DNA from: Gordius sp. MW1
Taxonomy: Eukaryota > Nematomorpha > Gordioida > Gordea > Gordiidae
Assembly: GCA_964036665.1 (NCBI GenBank)
Contig: OZ038531.1
Coordinates: 9,424,168 to 9,488,167, forward strand
DNA: 64,000 nt
Reading direction: 5' to 3'
Shown: piece by piece, positions 44,031 to 63,484 of the stretch
How the letters are laid out: each line of letters starts with the position of its first letter
Position numbering within the stretch: the first letter of the stretch is position 1
Translations under genes and position numbers: made by a program
Notes under the pieces: model-generated
Database searches by the model: none
What the model was told of the DNA's origin: nothing
The model's input: the letters and a program-made list of their open reading frames with translations, nothing else

Positions 44031-44209
44031 GAAAAATAAAATAAAACATCCCAAGTCAGGATCTGGGGCCCTACCACCAAAATGGCTTCAAAAATTTGCT
44101 ACTCTTATAAAAGGCGTTTGAACAAACACCAACTTAAAATTCCCTAGATAATGTATCAATCTTAATGGAAGACACTTGTCCCATTTCTTTAGAGATAATT
44201 TGTGAAAAT

Positions 44210-44739
44210 TATTTAAGAAGGCGAAAGAGTTGACGGGGCCCGCATGGGTTAAGCAAACTAACTATTATTTTTTCGTCGTCATAAATTTTATAAATTATAT
44301 TGAAAATTTCGAACGTGGAGGTTATAATTAGTTGATAGTAAAATTAAAGGATAAAATAATTATATTAATCCGACACCATTTAAAATTCGCGCTAAAGGGT
44401 CATACAAATTAATTCATACGCGTCAAAAAAAGAAACAAATCTGTGTTGATAGGGCATTTTTAAAGCCTACATTCGATAATCCTGACGATTTTATTATTTA
44501 TTATATTAAAAATTGTATCACCTTTAGCCACAACCGGGAGAACTTATACTTTATTTAAAAGCGAAATGCTTGATGCGACACCAAAACATATTGCCTTACC
44601 TAGAATAAACTTCAGATAATTTTAAATTAATTTTTTATATGCGCTTGAAGGCATGCCCTCCGTCATACTGTTTTATAAAAACTTATTACATATGGAATAA
44701 GAAGCAATGAATATTTACTTTGAAATAAATTATTTAAGG
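44210..44739. other. unexplained insert in MADF-BESS gene
   Basis: A + strand stretch at 44380-44530 can be read as KIRAKGSYKLIHTRQKKKQI and DRAFLKPTFDNPDDFIIYYI, but I do not recognise it and it has no long frame. Its limits are unknown. Confidence 0.3.
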
Positions 44740-45440
44740 TGATTTTTCAAAGCTGTTTCTATATTTCAAAAAGGAATTAAATTTGTAGCCTATTCGGAAA
44801 AAATCACTCCCCATTTTGATTGTAATTTATAGGGGTTATGGGGGGGGGGGGGGGGGGGGTGGTTGGGGTGTTAGTTTATAGCAAAAATATTTGTATAATA
44901 GATATACTAATATTATAAGATGGCTAAATGAGTAATAAAACCAATTTTAAAGGGTCAGTTTGGCGCCAATTAAATAAAATACCGTTTCTAGCAGTTTATG
45001 ACCACTTCAAGATGGCCGCCCAACTTTCTCTTTTATTTAATTTGATTAATAGGTAGTATAAAACATTTGTCTCAAATTTGAAACGGTTTAAGAGGTTTCA
45101 ACAGTAATTATGACATTTTGGAGGTTTCGGCCATTATCAGATGACAAATCTACAAAAAAAAATTTTTTAATTTTTTTATGGAGATAGGTCTTACCTATTA
45201 CTACAACAAGATTCTATAAATTGGGGGCCAATAACTTATAAATTTTATTGAATATAGCGTCCCGAACCAATTTTTTAAATGACCGATTTTCGACCTTTAA
45301 GCGCCCACAACTCGAAAAATAGTGGCCCAAAATAGCTAAAATTTTCGGAAATTGATAATTTTACTAGTTTTAACATTTCCACCAAATTTTATAAAATTCG
45401 GAGGGGGTCGGCCGAAATCGTAGCGATTTGACATGGAATG
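44740..45440. mobile_element. single arm of the palindrome family
   Basis: Matches 29200-29883 along its length (AAACGGTTTAAGAGG, GATTCTATAAATTGGGG, GCGATTTGACATGGAATGTT end) with many differences, and has its own G run at 44838. The opposite arm is missing. It is older than the palindrome at 28445-29883. Confidence 0.85.
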
Positions 45441-45699
45441 TTCCGCCAGTAATAAAGAAAACTCTCATAAAAGAAAGAATTCTATACTGACAGACAAAAT
45501 AAACAGGTTGCTTAACTTATAGACTAAATTTATTTATTTATTAGGTTAATTAATCTGGAGGGTGTTAAAATTACAAGTGATCCAAATAAGGCATTTCTGG
45601 ATTCATTGTTACCAGAGTTTAAGTCTCTGAGTGAGGCCAATAAAATTTTGTTTAAACTCAATGTTCTACAATATTTAAATAATTTGAAAATTAACTAAT

Positions 45700-46300
45700 G
45701 TTCATAATTTATTTTATATAATAAAATCGTATGTGTATTATTTACAAGTATAAGCTAAATCCACACCCTTTAGTAGCCCAGGTCTGCCTTGACATCCTCA
45801 CCTACTACATGCTTGGAGCATGATGTTGCCCTGTTATAATATACAATTCCCTCCATGCTTCAGCCCAAGCTGGCTAACACAAAAACAAGTTTGTTTACAA
45901 GAAGTAATAAAGCCATTCCCAATTCCACAAAGGATAATTCATAATTAAATGGCAGCAGCTGATACCTCTACATCACATAAAAACCTCTTCTATAGAGGCC
46001 AGGAAATATTGGTAAATATCCCAGATGCTCTTAAGCCTTTGGCTGACACACCTTTATCCCCACAATCAACTTTTTGGAACTAATAGCAATATCTTTAACC
46101 TATGGTTTCTCAAGATTGAAGATTGTTACTATTTAAAAAGGATTGGTCCATGTTCCAAATAGTGAAAGCCTTTAACAAAATCATCCATATGGATAGCGCT
46201 TTGATCATCAAGCAAGGACTAGAATGGATCCTTACTGATAAGAAACTAGCTGATCATTCTTCTAAGGAATGGCTAAAATATTATGATAACTAGTTGGTGT
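45700..46300 (+). other. unrecognised short coding-like stretch
   Basis: 46130-46291 reads KDWSMFQIVKAFNKIIHMDS ALIIKQGLEWIL, about 53 codons without a stop, and looks more protein-like than its surroundings. I do not recognise it. Upstream (45950-46080) is another open patch (DTSTSHKNLFYRGQEILVNI). It may be an exon of an unknown or dead gene. Confidence 0.25.
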
Positions 46301-48289
46301 TGCATTGTAGTATATGCGTGTTATAATTTTTTATCCTCTATAAGAACTTGCATATAGGATTATTCACCATTGTCATATTTCATAAAGCAAACTTCTTTTA
46401 GGTATTTTCAGTACATACATACCTTTAAATACATAGATGGGAGTTTGTATTTGGACAAAAAATTATGATATACTTAAACTATTAAGATAAGCCACTTTTA
46501 ATAATAATTAGATCTAAGTTAAATAATGTGAGGTATAAATTAATTGTGTTTAAATTCTAGTTAGAATATAAATTCTCTATTGATAGTATAAAGTATTTAA
46601 ATTACAAGGAACAACTCTGCATAATATTCCATAATATGCATTGATATTCTAATTGAAAATTATAATTCTGATTACCAAAGATAATTATAATATACTCATT
46701 TAAAATCCTTTTTACAACATCAATATAATTGATTGTATCATATTAATGCTAAAATAAAAATCATACATACTAAGATAATGAACTAAGAGTAAATCTATAT
46801 TTTTACATATATGTTATAAATGTTTAAAAAGGGTTAAAAAAAAACTTTGGAGGCAAAGGACTTAAAATATAAATGAATAATTATACCTACTCAAATTTAA
46901 GAAATTATTAAAATGATGGAGAGACCTAAATAATAAAAGAATCATTTATAACAATTGAGTTAATATAAGGTATAAAATAATTTCCTTAAATTTAAGGTAA
47001 GTTACTTTTTAAACAAACATTATACCATGAAAATAAGATTAGATATAAAAGCCTAATGTAGATATCTAATATCAATTAATATTATAACTAAGTTTCATTG
47101 TTAAAAGCACGCTGCAATGTTATGAATTTTTGTGAGATAAAGAGATCGTATAATGCAAATTAATTAACTTAAGCAATAAAATTATAAACTTTTAAATTTA
47201 TTTATCTCACCTTCAAAAAACATGTATTTTTTTATAAAGACATTCAATGTAAAAAAATCTATTATAAAGTAACCTGGAGATAGGATGTTAATTATGAAGG
47301 AAGGAAGTAGTCCGCCATGGATTAACAAACTAGACTATTTTGTCGAATTTATTATATTATTTTGTAACATTTATTTTTTGCAATTATTACATAACAAAAG
47401 TTTTTAATAAAGAACTTTCTCATGGGTGTACAAAAATTAATATTTTAGTTTAAATAATAAAAATTTTCAATTATGTCCACATATTTAAGGAGATATTATG
47501 CTGGGAATAAATTGTTTTCGCTAACTATAAATTATTTACTAAAGCTTATGTATTAGAATAGTTTACTAATTATAATTGGATAAAATACAAATTATAGGTG
47601 GCGTATATAATAAGTTATAGGTTAGCAAACTAAATAACCAATCATATTTAGTGCAAAAAATCCTTTTAAATGACTGTCTTTATCATTTTTTGCTTAGTTT
47701 TTTTATTTAGTATAATATAGTTTTACAAAACAAAAGAAAAATTTTCTTGTAAAAATTAGTGATTAACAAAATTAATAGTTAAGGATTTGATGAACATATT
47801 ATATATTTAAAGCATCGCTAAGTAATTCAATTACATAGTTTCTATATTTAAAGTTAAAACATACTTTAAAATAGCACCCTCATATGGCGAAGGGGATTAA
47901 TAATTAAGAGGTTTGGTAAGTATCTCATTTTTCCGTTATTAACCTTGTTTAAGATATTATAACGACCTTTAGAATAAATCTGCATAATATTAAGTGTGAC
48001 GTATGACCAAAGCATTTGTTAATAATGATTTTCTCATAATGATCTCCCACTGAAAATTAAATTTTTTCGGTGTTTTTTTATTCTAAGATTATCGTGAGCT
48101 AATTTTTCATATATTTAAATGTTTTCGTTTGATTTTTTCTAAAGCTATAGTTACTTCTCAACTTCTTATAAGTATATCTAATAGAATTAATATAATATTA
48201 AGGATTTTAGTAGTGATAGTAACTTGAATTTAGAAATATGCAGGAACTTAAGGGACACATCAATTGACTTAATTTTTAATGCGAAAAAG
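46301..48289. other. AT-rich, nothing recognised
   Basis: No gene, TIR pair or tandem repeat was seen. Confidence 0.5.
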
Positions 48290-50165
48290 GTTTGACCTGG
48301 AGACGAGACGAGATTTTAAAAGCGAAATCTCGGCTTCAAAATTTTTTGTTCTAATCATAATCTATCAAAGTTAGCTGTGTATTTTATTATGTGTGGGAGA
48401 CGAGAATTTAAAAAATGGAGTCGAGATCGAGTCATGAATTTTGATGTCGAGACGAGACAATACGAGATTTTTTCGGCGAGATCTCGACTTTTTATTGACC
48501 TTAGATTTTAGTAAAATAGTGTGTATTTTAATTTGCATGATTTACATTTAAGGTATTAACTGTAAATCAATATGTATGGAATATATTTGATATTAAAAAA
48601 ATCTTAAGTTTAGTAAGTATATATTTTTGCCAAAATTTAAAATTTGGCAATCATTAACCTAAATATGGTTGATCCATGTGGTCCGTGAATAATTTTATAA
48701 TATTTTTATCACATATTTTTATTCATAGAATTATTAAATATTACAAAATTTCAGGCTTAGATCAGTTTAAATAATTTAACAAGTTAAGCTAAGGTGCCTC
48801 GAGATTTTGGAGCACCCACCTAGCAATTTAAAAGTACAGTCGTGTATTTAATGACACCGTAATAGATTTAATCTTAAATCTTGAGTTTTCTAGAAGTTTT
48901 TATGCTTCTACTAATAGTATACTTCCCAAATTTTAACCTTAATAAGATATTATGTTAATACATAGTTTTGCATTACTTTTCACATTATAAGCTAGGTTGG
49001 CAGGTGCATTCGAATTTATTATAATTTCTATAATTGTGCCATATAAAATAAATACACGAACCTATACTGTATTCGATAAATAACTATTTAATGGCAAAGT
49101 TAGTTAGAATTGGAAGGTATTTTGGAATATAAATTTGATTATAATATTTTTTGCCTTAAATTTATATATGTGCACTTTAATTAAAGGTTAAAACCTTTTA
49201 TTCTTAATCCTATAATAATGCTGCTTTTATTGTTGTTTTACAACGTTTTAATATGTGAGTTATCAATTCTGTAAATATACTTTTATCATTAAAAGTAACT
49301 CGCACTTTGTGGTTTATAACGCTTTAGATAAAGACTATGGGCTATAATTGATGATGATAATATGGACTTGAACGTGCCTTAAATATGTTAAGATCTACTT
49401 TGAAGCTTTAGCCAGGGTTAATATAGGGTCTCAATTTGCTCCATTATGCAACTATGATACAAATGTTATAATTTGCTAGAACAATAAAATTTATTCTCCT
49501 ATATTTCAAATTTATTTATAGTTTTTTTAGTCATAGACTAATAAAACCATAGACTGCCGAACAGCTGATTTTAACTATTAAAATCATTCATACACCAAAA
49601 TAGCTGACATATTGTAGGAAAGAGTCAACAGGTATATTTATACTTCTCCACGATAAAATATTGAAGAAAATAAATAAGACTAATAGCTTAATTTATAAAT
49701 TAATAAAAAATAAGTAAATTAGAATAATAAATTATGCTGAATTCTATTGTTTGGTTACAATTTCCCACAAAATGGCGCTTGCTATATTTGCTGACAAATT
49801 ATCAACTGTTCTGCAGTCTATGGTTTTATTAGTCTATGTTTTTAGTCTGCACTTTTCATAAAAAATGTAATCTTTATAAATGAAATCATATCTTTATGCT
49901 GTCAATGAGTTGTCGTGTCCCATCTTTAAAAAATTTGTGTATTAAAGTTTTTCAAAAAATATGAAAGTTTGCCAGTTGGATTTTTTAAGACTTATTTAAT
50001 AATTTTAATAAAACAGGAAAATATTTTATTCCGTATATATTTTTATTCAAAAAGTCGAGACGAGAGAGATTTTTCCAGACAGCGACGAGATCGAGATTTT
50101 TATAATCGCACTCGAGACGAGACGAGATTTTATTTTCGAGAACGAGACGAGATCGAAACACTACA
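48290..50165. mobile_element. putative hAT-type element bounded by GAGACGAG-rich repeats
   Basis: 48297-48490 and 50050-50165 are rich in GAGACGAGACGAGAT and its relatives. The right end on the minus strand reads TAGTGTTTCGATCTCGTCTC, a plausible hAT terminus. The left end is not a clear mirror, so the extent is doubtful. No transposase was found inside. A MITE (49532-49838) lies within. Confidence 0.4.
49532..49838. mobile_element. MITE with ~33-bp TIRs and perfect 8-bp target duplication
   Basis: TTTTTAGT lies at 49524-49531 and 49839-49846. The left end CATAGACTAATAAAACCATA (continuing GACTGCCGAACAG) mirrors the right end. 307 bp, no gene. The outer 11-19 bp recur at about 51688-51706 (GCAGTCTATTAGTCTATG), a related end. 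Confidence 0.93.
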
Positions 50166-50300
50166 TTTAATATTGATTTAGACACCTAAGTAGATTAAAT
50201 GTTAAAACTATTTTCCCGTGAAATTGAAGTTATATTAATTTTTTAGCTTGTTAAATTGAATATGAATGGCCTTTTCTGCATGTAAATAATTTATGTTGCA

Positions 50301-50639
50301 TCTCTTATATATAAAAATGAAACTATGTGTGTGTGTATATATTTGCCGCCACCAATTTTGGAAAACTACCAGACCGATTTGGCTCAAAATTTCACAGTTT
50401 ATTCCTGACACTCCGGAGCATGTTTTAAAATTTGTTCGAGCCAAATCGGTCCAGTAGTTTTCGAGTATTCGTACGCGTTGCACTGTATACGGAAATAGAA
50501 CAATAGAAGTAGAACATATAGACATCAAACTTTATTTTTACTTCAATAACCGCTTTATCATCCTATATGCCCTAAAATTCCAACTTAATTTAATACACCC
50601 GGGTAAATGGCAAAAAGACGTTTGCCGGGTTCATCTAGT
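50301..50639 (+). mobile_element. non-autonomous Helitron
   Basis: Starts TCTCTTATATATAAAAATGA after an A and ends CTAGT before a T. A hairpin GGCAAA-AAGACG-TTTGCC (50609-50626) stands 8 bases before CTAGT. TC start, 3' hairpin, CTRRT end and insertion between A and T are the Helitron hallmarks. The interior (ACCGATTTGGCTCAAAATTT and inverse) is a small inverted repeat at 50370-50460. No gene: the 97-codon minus ORF is chance. Confidence 0.85.
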
Positions 50640-51780
50640 TTATTATGGTACTTGCCATTTTAATAATATTCTGATAAAGTAATTAAGGTTACTAAAGCCT
50701 CTTCAAATTTTATATTATTTATGATGTTTTTTTAAATCAGTGGTTAATTAATAAATAATTATACAAAATTGACTCAACTAAAGATTTTTTGAGCGCTCTG
50801 GCGCCATCTGTGCCTGCCGAGCGATTGATTCGATACCATCTTTCACTATTTCAAAAACCTTAATATATTAAATCATGAGTCTGTCACAATTTTTTCTCAT
50901 TTTATAAAAACTGCTATTAATTGCTATACAATTTATGGGCTCGTTTTTCTTTGTCTTGTCGTGTCTGTCGTGTCGTGTCTTTCGTGACTGTGGTGTCTTG
51001 TCTTGTCCTATTTGTAATTTTTACATAATTGCCGTGGAAACTTACAAGGGTTTTGAATGGCTGTGATATGCTTAATTAAATAACTTTTATTTTGCTTTCG
51101 CAAATACACTAGCTTATGACCACTGGTTGACTTTAATTTTTTGACCTCGCCCAAACCCAAATTCTATTATTGTTTATAGGGCGACTGCTTACTTAAATGT
51201 CTTTTTGCAACTTGTTAAGGTTGTTGTTATATATCGGATAATTGCTAAATGGTTAAAAAATTCCCGGCAAATTAATAATGACCGTTGCTTGCTTCGACTT
51301 TATCTGATCCCGGTCAAAGGCCAAAATTTATTTTTATTTTTGTGCACGTTTTTTTTGTTATTTACCTAATCTTTGCATTGATAATATATTGTTCTGGTGT
51401 CAATCTACTATGCGCAGGCGCACGCAGCCAAGTCTCCTATGCGCAGGCGCTCACAGCCAAGTTTTCTATTTATAAATAAAATTAACTTTATAGCGCCATC
51501 TACATTTGAACTTATATTCGAACGTGAATTTTGGCCAATTCATATGGTTTTATGAATTTTTAAAATCGTTATAATAATTAAAATGGGTTGTTTCAAGTTA
51601 TAAGATCAATGATTATTGACCAATACAATCCATCTATGGCGGTCCTTTTTTGCAACACTTTTGATGCGTGAATATATAAGAGATGAGCAGTCTATTAGTC
51701 TATGATTATAATTATAACCGACATCAAGGTCATTTTATTTTGTGCATCATATAAAATATATATTTTGGGGGATCGGAGTG
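50640..51780. other. non-coding, with shared TTGCTAYRCAATTTATGGGC word
   Basis: 50920-50950 repeats the word found at 25826 and 52045, followed by CTTGTCGTGTCTGTCGTGTC. 51405-51465 is a tandem pair of TATGCGCAGGCGC(A/T)CACAGCCAAG-like units. No gene. Confidence 0.5.
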
Positions 51781-51798
51781 TGTAAATAATGTGTAGTT

Positions 51799-52011
51799 TT
51801 GTATAACTTTTTTGTGTATATTTTGGAGCAGACGTTTATCCACATTGTAAGTTCAAAGATGATGGGAGACTTTTATAAATTATCGCGAGTAGTATCAAAA
51901 GGGGTAAGTGGTACATTGGCCGCTAGTCAAGGTAATAAAACAATAAAAGATACCTGTATTACAATTGGTGTATATAGGGAGGGGAATCGATCTATATACG
52001 ACAAAAGGTAA
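51799..52011 (+). CDS. possible exon, unrecognised
   Basis: 70 codons ending at a donor-like AAAAGGTAAGT (about 52008). The C-terminal part reads GDFYKLSRVVSKGVSGTLAA and DTCITIGVYREGNRSIYDKR. The sequence looks somewhat protein-like, but I recognise no family and no following exon. The TTAATTGCTATGCATTTTAT word follows at 52040. Confidence 0.2.
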   Translation: MYNFFVYILEQTFIHIVSSKMMGDFYKLSRVVSKGVSGTLAASQGNKTIKDTCITIGVYREGNRSIYDKR

Positions 52012-52299
52012 GTAATTCTATGTATTTTTATGTTTTAATGTTAATTGCTATGCATTTTATGAGCTCGCTTTTCGTTTTTCATTTACATATTTATTGAGTT
52101 TTAGAGAAGTGTAAATAATTAATTAATTTTTTGGGCAACTTGTCAAGGTTGTTTAAAGCATTTTTTACTAAAATTTATATAATAATTTACTAAATCATTC
52201 CATTATTCTTGAAGAGATTTTTATAAACTATATGTGACATAGTATTTTACATAATATATAAATTCTTCAATCCCCTATCCACAATGAATTTATTATAGT

Positions 52300-53140
52300 T
52301 GTTACTAGAGATGTCATATTTTCCCAAATGCAAGCCTTTGGAATTTCCCAGGGAAAATATGGAAAACAATCGAAAAATAAGGGAAATTATGTGAAAATAA
52401 GGGAAATTTTGAAATAGAACTATGTAAGGTGAATCAACAACTCAAAAAAACGACACAAACACTTAAAACAACACATTTAACATCGATTTCAAAAAAATTT
52501 ATTAAAAAATTTATAACAAATGATTAGATTATATAATAAGTGAATCTAAAAAGTTTATGTTATTTATGTATATAAACAGATTAAAATTATTCAGTATCAG
52601 ATGTAATTTCTTCTAAATCTTCATCTATGGAATCCGAAGATGATATTGCATTATAATCCGGTTCCGGTGTGTTTATTCGATTGATAAGGTGTAAATTGTG
52701 TCTTATGATTGAGTCCAACTTCATAGTGACAAGTTCACTAACTTTTTCATAATGATGATTTAATAAAGTACTGGATGGGATTTTGAAAGATGGTTTTAAT
52801 AGTTTAAAAAATTTCTCCAATAAATATTGTCCAACATTTTAAAAGGGCAGTTGGACATAAATAATGCTAAAGATAATTATTCATCAAATTTTTTTGGATC
52901 ATCTGGAGCTATCTCATCAAAAATTTGGTAATGCTGTTAGTTGATAAAGGTATTGTTTTGTCATCTTTCAAGCTAGTATTTTCTGTGCTTACAGTTACAA
53001 CACTTGAAATATATGCTGTGGTTTCTGAAGAGACATACTGTTCTGAATTGTTGTATTTAGTGCATTTTGATATATGTACAATTTTGGTTGAATTAGGGAA
53101 ATTATATTTTATATTACAATATTTACAAATCATAATGCAT
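52300..53140 (-). pseudogene. hAT element remnant: BED-like finger and core start
   Basis: Minus strand: 53133-53030 reads MICKYCNIKYNFPNSTKIVH ISKC, a C2HC BED-like finger of hAT enzymes. 52915-52805 reads LALFMSNCPFKMLDNIYWRN FL, and 52820-52720 FFKLLKPSFKIPSSTLLNHH YEKV; both segments follow the finger in hAT transposases. An acidic tail follows and the rest is missing. 52308-52400 (TAGAGATGTCATATTTTCCC then AGGGAAAAT words) is probably one end with subterminal repeats. Broken. Confidence 0.75.
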
Positions 53141-53219
53141 CCTTTTTTATTTGGGGCAGTAATTTTTAAAAAGTGTGTCCATATGTCAGAGTGCTATTTT
53201 GGCGTAGTTCTTCAAAACA

Positions 53220-53700
53220 TTAGTAAATATTTTGTAAATTTACCTTTTAGAGATGTTTGTTTTTTTAACTAAATACTTTTATAAAGATAATACTAAAGTT
53301 TTTGTAAATTTACCTTTTTGAGATGTTTGTTTTTTAAAAGACTATACTTTTAGTGGGCTATTTGATATTTTACAGATGTTTGGTTTTTAATTATAAACCT
53401 TAGTAAGATAAAGTAGATATTTTGTAAATTTACCTTGTTTGTTTTTTTAACTAAATACTTTTATAACGATAATAGTAAAGTTTTTGTAAAATTACCTTTT
53501 TTAGATTTTGTTTTTCTAAAAGGTATACTTTTAGTAGGCTTTTTGATATTTTCAAGATGTTTATTTTTAATTATAAACCTTAGTAAAATAATAGTAAATG
53601 ATTTGTATATTTACCTTTTTGAGATGTTTGTTTTTTTAACTATAAACATTAGTAAGATATTAGTAGATATTTTGTAAACTCACCTTTGAAGAAGTTTGTA
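53220..53700 (+). repeat. tandem array, ~65-75-bp unit, about seven copies
   Basis: Units carry TTTTGTAAATTTACCTTTTT, GAGATGTTTGTTTTTTAA and a variable TATAAACCTTAGTAAGATA part. Units alternate between two spacer variants. The ORFs of 80-115 codons over it arise from the repeat. Confidence 0.75.
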
Positions 53701-54059
53701 TTTTAGCTATATAGAATAGACCTTTGTAAGTTGTTTTATTTTCAATATATACCTATATTAATTACACTAGTCAACAAATAATGGTCTTGTGTAAATAACC
53801 GGGAAACGGTCAACATATTCCGATAGAGTTTTTTGTGGTGAACACAAATCGGTTTTTCGTTTTTTCCCTATACTTCAAGTTTTTTTTAGATATTTTGATT
53901 CAAAGTTGCGAAAATGACCGTTTTTGACCCTTTTTGATGCTCAATAGAGCGATAATGAATGGCTAAAAAATTTTTTTTAACCTCTAAGTGGTAGAACTAA
54001 CTTAGGGTAAAACATTGAAAAATGATTTTTTCCCTGTCGGGAGCGTCTCATTTAGAATC
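53701..54059. other. non-coding, nothing recognised
   Basis: No gene or repeat partner was seen. Confidence 0.4.
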
Positions 54060-55110
54060 CATTTAACAAAATAGTAGGACTTAGAAATAATGATTTTTTA
54101 TAAATTATTGTGCCTTAATGACAAAAGCATCACTGAAATGTGACATTAGTGAAAATAAAGCCTGCAAAGAATCTCTGGGAAAGTTTACTAAGACTGTTAT
54201 ATCTGAAATTAATAATAGGTTCATTAAATCTGCAGTTGAGCTTATTTCAGGATGCTCATTTTTCCAGAGTTTTGAAAGGCTCCAACAGATCCGAGAATCT
54301 GACGTAAAAATGATGTGTCGTCATTTTCACGACGTTGACGAAGAATTCTTTATGCCGACATAAAATCATTCAAATTTCTTGCGGCTACTTTGAATGGATC
54401 AGAAACACCTTTAAAATTTATTCAAAAGAGTTAAAACGGTTCGGTGTTAAACTAATGACAATACCTTTTATCGAATTTGGCGAAGGAATACGATTTAAAT
54501 AAAAAGGTTCAGAAGAGAAGAGTTATTAGGAATTAATTGGGGGAATTTAAAGGAATATTGGGCCGTAAAAAGATAAATATTGTTGGGGGATGGCCGGGCT
54601 TAAAGCCACTAATTAAAGATAACTTTACCGCTCTACATTTCGCCAATCTATTTCATTCCAAGAAAAATTATATTAATGTATATCAATCTCCTTATTACAA
54701 ATCACTCATCCGTATTCATGTTGATAAACAATCAATATGGGAAGAAATAAATAACACAAACGTAAAAGCGCGTCGGGGGGGGGGGTAACATACGCGTACT
54801 AGGAATTAAATGTAAAAGAACAATGGTCTACGCTATGAGTGTACAATGTGTAAGATCAAAAGAATCGTACCGCGTGTTGAACTCTTAACTTTTGAATAAG
54901 ATGAGGTGGGAAGATATCTTCATCTTCGTATCTCCGGATACGATACCTTTAACGGCGACTGTTGAAAGGTCCTTTAGTGCAATGAACCGAATTATGGTTG
55001 CATTAAGAAACAGTCTAGGGGAGATATCTTTAGACCACTGTATGAGAACATCTATAGAAGGGGCTGACCTTCCTACTGAAGAATTTTAGATATGGCGATG
55101 AAGGAGTATG
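54060..55110 (+). pseudogene. hAT transposase remnant (ZNF862/TTF-type relatives)
   Basis: 54118-54360 reads LGKFTKTVISEINNRFIKSA (hAT middle part). 54892-55089 ends with TIPLTATVERSFSAMNRIMV, RNSLGEISLDHCMRTSIEGA, the dimerisation region of the hAT group in which T-x-E-R-S-F-S-A-M is standard. The part between (54537-54788, KINIVGGWPGLKPLIKDNFT) is open but unrecognised and ends in a G run. Broken in several places. Confidence 0.7.
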
Positions 55111-55880
55111 CCTATAAAAAACAAAGAAGAATTCGGTTACTTTCTTAAAAGAACACTTGCCCGTTAAAATATTACCTGCATTTATATAATGATTATGCGT
55201 GTATGTATCTATTTATATATCACTTATATCACCAATCAAAATCAGAAATATTATACAAAATGGTTTAGCAATTAAAATTTTTTTTACCCCCCCCCCGGAA
55301 GTTAAATACCTCCCCCCCCCCGGAGCATTTTTTCTGAAAGAAACCCTGAGCACAACTATCTGATAATTTTTTTAAAAAAGAACTGTGAGTAATCTAGAGG
55401 CATAGTGTATTTCTAAATAGTACTACTAATTATCACTATAAATTTAATTTGTTGTCGTTTTTACATAGGAAAAGCTGTAAACTTTGAATGCTTACCTATA
55501 TTGCTATTCCCGCTCCCCCGACATATATTCGGCTTCCGTTTATTATTAAAAATAAGGGTTGAAGTTATATATTCATTCTAATAATGGCACAAATTATATG
55601 GCCGATTTATTTTCCATCGAAAATATTATAGACGTAAAAACACAGTCATTTCGTAATGAGAATAAATTATAAGAACCCTTAGAATTCACAATAATGATAA
55701 ATATATCATGCGCTTAGCAATCGTCTTTAAGATTAACGAGCAAACTATTATAAGCGAGAGAAAGAGAGAGGCGAGGGAAGGAGGAAGGGAAGATTTATTT
55801 AAAAAAACTGCATATTATTAGGAAATTGAGACCAATAACACAGGTTAGCGACGATTTGAAACCATATTTCAAATTTCCAT
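55111..55880 (+). promoter_or_regulatory. upstream region of CTR9
   Basis: No gene. Two C runs lie at 55286-55320, and a GAGAGA-rich purine stretch at 55755-55795 is about 90-125 bp before the CTR9 start codon; it could belong to the promoter or 5' UTR. No TATA box or splice-leader site is evident. An upstream non-coding exon cannot be excluded. Confidence 0.3.

Positions 55881-63484
<7,604 letters not shown>

Larger units (their letters stand above)
43509..45697 (+). pseudogene. MADF-BESS gene of a Harbinger element, interrupted by two insertions
   Basis: 43509-43626 reads FIRSVEAQIIIWDDAQELHM then AKAWRVVAADCNLPG, a MADF domain; a 34-nt GT-AG intron (43627-43660) keeps frame into VDQCKFKWKTLRDSFRREK. 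A MITE interrupts at 43719-44030. 44043-44120 continues HPKSGSGALPPKWLQKFATL. 44740-45440 is an inserted arm of the palindrome family. 45552-45697 ends the gene with DPNKAFLDSLLPEFKSLSEA, a BESS motif. MADF binds DNA and BESS mediates protein contacts; in Harbingers this protein partners the transposase. The MADF exon itself is clean. Confidence 0.82.

Noticed and set aside
49969-50181. Arg/Asp-rich 70-codon ORF
   Set aside because: It is translation of GAGACGAG tandem words; both its content and its neighbours show repeat, not gene.
53220-53700. 80-115-codon ORFs
   Set aside because: They arise from the tandem repeat, which reads through in several frames.
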